Made by a program: the position numbers and the translations under genes. From NCBI GenBank assembly GCA_015688915.1, contig JAATGX010000008.1, forward strand, positions 1 to 5,776: a stretch of 5,776 bases of DNA, written 5' to 3'. The notes below the pieces were generated by a model. That model saw nothing but the letters and a program-made list of their open reading frames with translations. It searched no databases and was not told the origin of the DNA. The stretch is from Desulfuromonadales bacterium (GTDB taxonomy: Bacteria; Desulfobacterota; Desulfuromonadia; Geobacterales; Pseudopelobacteraceae). Positions 5,283 through 5,776 of the stretch are shown here, in pieces. The stretch's first letter is position 1, and every line of letters begins with the position of its first letter.

Positions 5283-5776
5283 TTAGATGGAAACGGCATA
5301 TCGGGTGTCGGGACTCCTCAATACCACTTCCATTGAACCCTTCAGGGCCGGGCTGGTCAAAAGCAGACCGCGCTCCTGGTGCGATACGCCCTTCATGGTG
5401 GTGATGATCTCGGCGCATCGTTCGAACAATTCATTGTTAAAGGTCCCGGCTTTCGCCTCGTCGCGCATCAGACCGAGGGCCTCCATGGGCGATGATGACT
5501 TGCGGTACGGCCGTTCCGTGGTCAGGGCGCTATAGACATCACAAATTGACGTCAACTGGGCGCTTCGGGGAATTGCGCTCCCCGCGATCCCGCCCGGATA
5601 ACCGTTGCCGTTGTATCGTTCGTGGTGATGGAGGACGATCGTAAGCGCAACTTCACTGAACAATCCGGTATTCTTCAAGAATTCATGCCCCTTGTGGGGA
5701 TGCTGCTTCACCTTGCAGTATTCTATGTCAGAGAGGGCGTCCGGTTTTTCGAGGATTTCATCAGATATGAAGACCA
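5283..5776 (-). CDS. HD-GYP domain protein, probable c-di-GMP phosphodiesterase, C-terminal part (5' end outside the window)
   Basis: 163 residues are visible. The frame is open at the right edge, reading VFISDEILEKPDALS and onward, so the GTG at 5711 is not the true start. HD-GYP proteins hydrolyse c-di-GMP to pGpG or GMP at a two- or three-metal centre. Visible family signatures: 'DEILEKPDALS' (normally just after the HD motif), 'KQHPHKGHEFL' with a ligand His, the GYP signature HHERYNGNGYPGG, and 'CDVYSALTTERPYRKS' with a ligand Asp. Differences from the common form are Asn for Asp in 'YDG', Gln for Arg in the usual 'aRI', and Ser for Asp in 'DVYDAL'; similar changes occur in relatives and need not abolish activity. 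The HD dyad and any N-terminal receiver or sensor domain lie beyond base 5776. After the domain comes a tail of about 40 residues without a recognisable domain. The Cys-rich gene starts 54 bp downstream. Confidence 0.9.
   Translation of the reverse strand, partial: VFISDEILEKPDALSDIEYCKVKQHPHKGHEFLKNTGLFSEVALTIVLHHHERYNGNGYPGGIAGSAIPRSAQLTSICDVYSALTTERPYRKSSSPMEALGLMRDEAKAGTFNNELFERCAEIITTMKGVSHQERGLLLTSPALKGSMEVVLRSPDTRYAVSI

Noticed and set aside
5270..5285. Short tandem repeat (TGCCGA twice on the minus strand) around the HD-GYP stop codon
   Set aside because: Two copies of a six-base unit at the end of a coding sequence are unremarkable, with no sign of an array or regulatory dyad.

Overview
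The window looks like a chromosomal stretch from a free-living, GC-rich, signalling-rich Gram-negative bacterium. A member of the Geobacter/Desulfuromonadia group is my best guess. That rests on protein style: a Cache-HAMP-PAS kinase with an 'IAHQW-QPL' H-box, a Cys-rich protein resembling the DUF6901 family, and PilZ and HD-GYP proteins. No rRNA or marker gene supports it. I see no mobile element, CRISPR array, tRNA or rRNA.

Left block, minus strand (positions 3439 down to 1). A promoter with a perfect TTGACA -35 box (3411-3439) drives a D-2-hydroxyacid dehydrogenase (3362-2382). After 41 bp comes a membrane-bound sensor histidine kinase (2340-22). The last 17 bases of the kinase gene overlap the start of another gene that leaves the window at base 1. 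Its first residues, MPMDTKLPLKILY, fit the start of a response-regulator receiver domain. Dehydrogenase, kinase and regulator therefore look like one transcription unit, with the kinase and regulator translationally coupled. The kinase has intact ATP-binding motifs but an unusual Trp in its H-box (HQWWQPL rather than HQWRQPL).

Middle: a 241-bp divergent intergenic region (3363-3603). It holds the dehydrogenase promoter, a perfect 12-bp palindrome inside that promoter's spacer, and a weak sigma-54-like site facing right. To its right, on the plus strand, is a PilZ-domain c-di-GMP receptor (3604-4395) with both ligand motifs intact and an apparent insertion between them.

Right block, minus strand (5776 down to 4527). 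The C-terminal part of an HD-GYP phosphodiesterase enters from the right edge and ends at 5283. After 54 bp comes a Cys-rich protein of unknown function (5228-4527). This gene converges on the PilZ gene across 131 bp (4396-4526) in which I see no convincing terminator.

Taken together, the right half is a small c-di-GMP neighbourhood: a putative degrader (HD-GYP), a receptor (PilZ) and an unknown partner. The left half joins a metabolic dehydrogenase to a two-component system. The functional links are inferred from gene order only.
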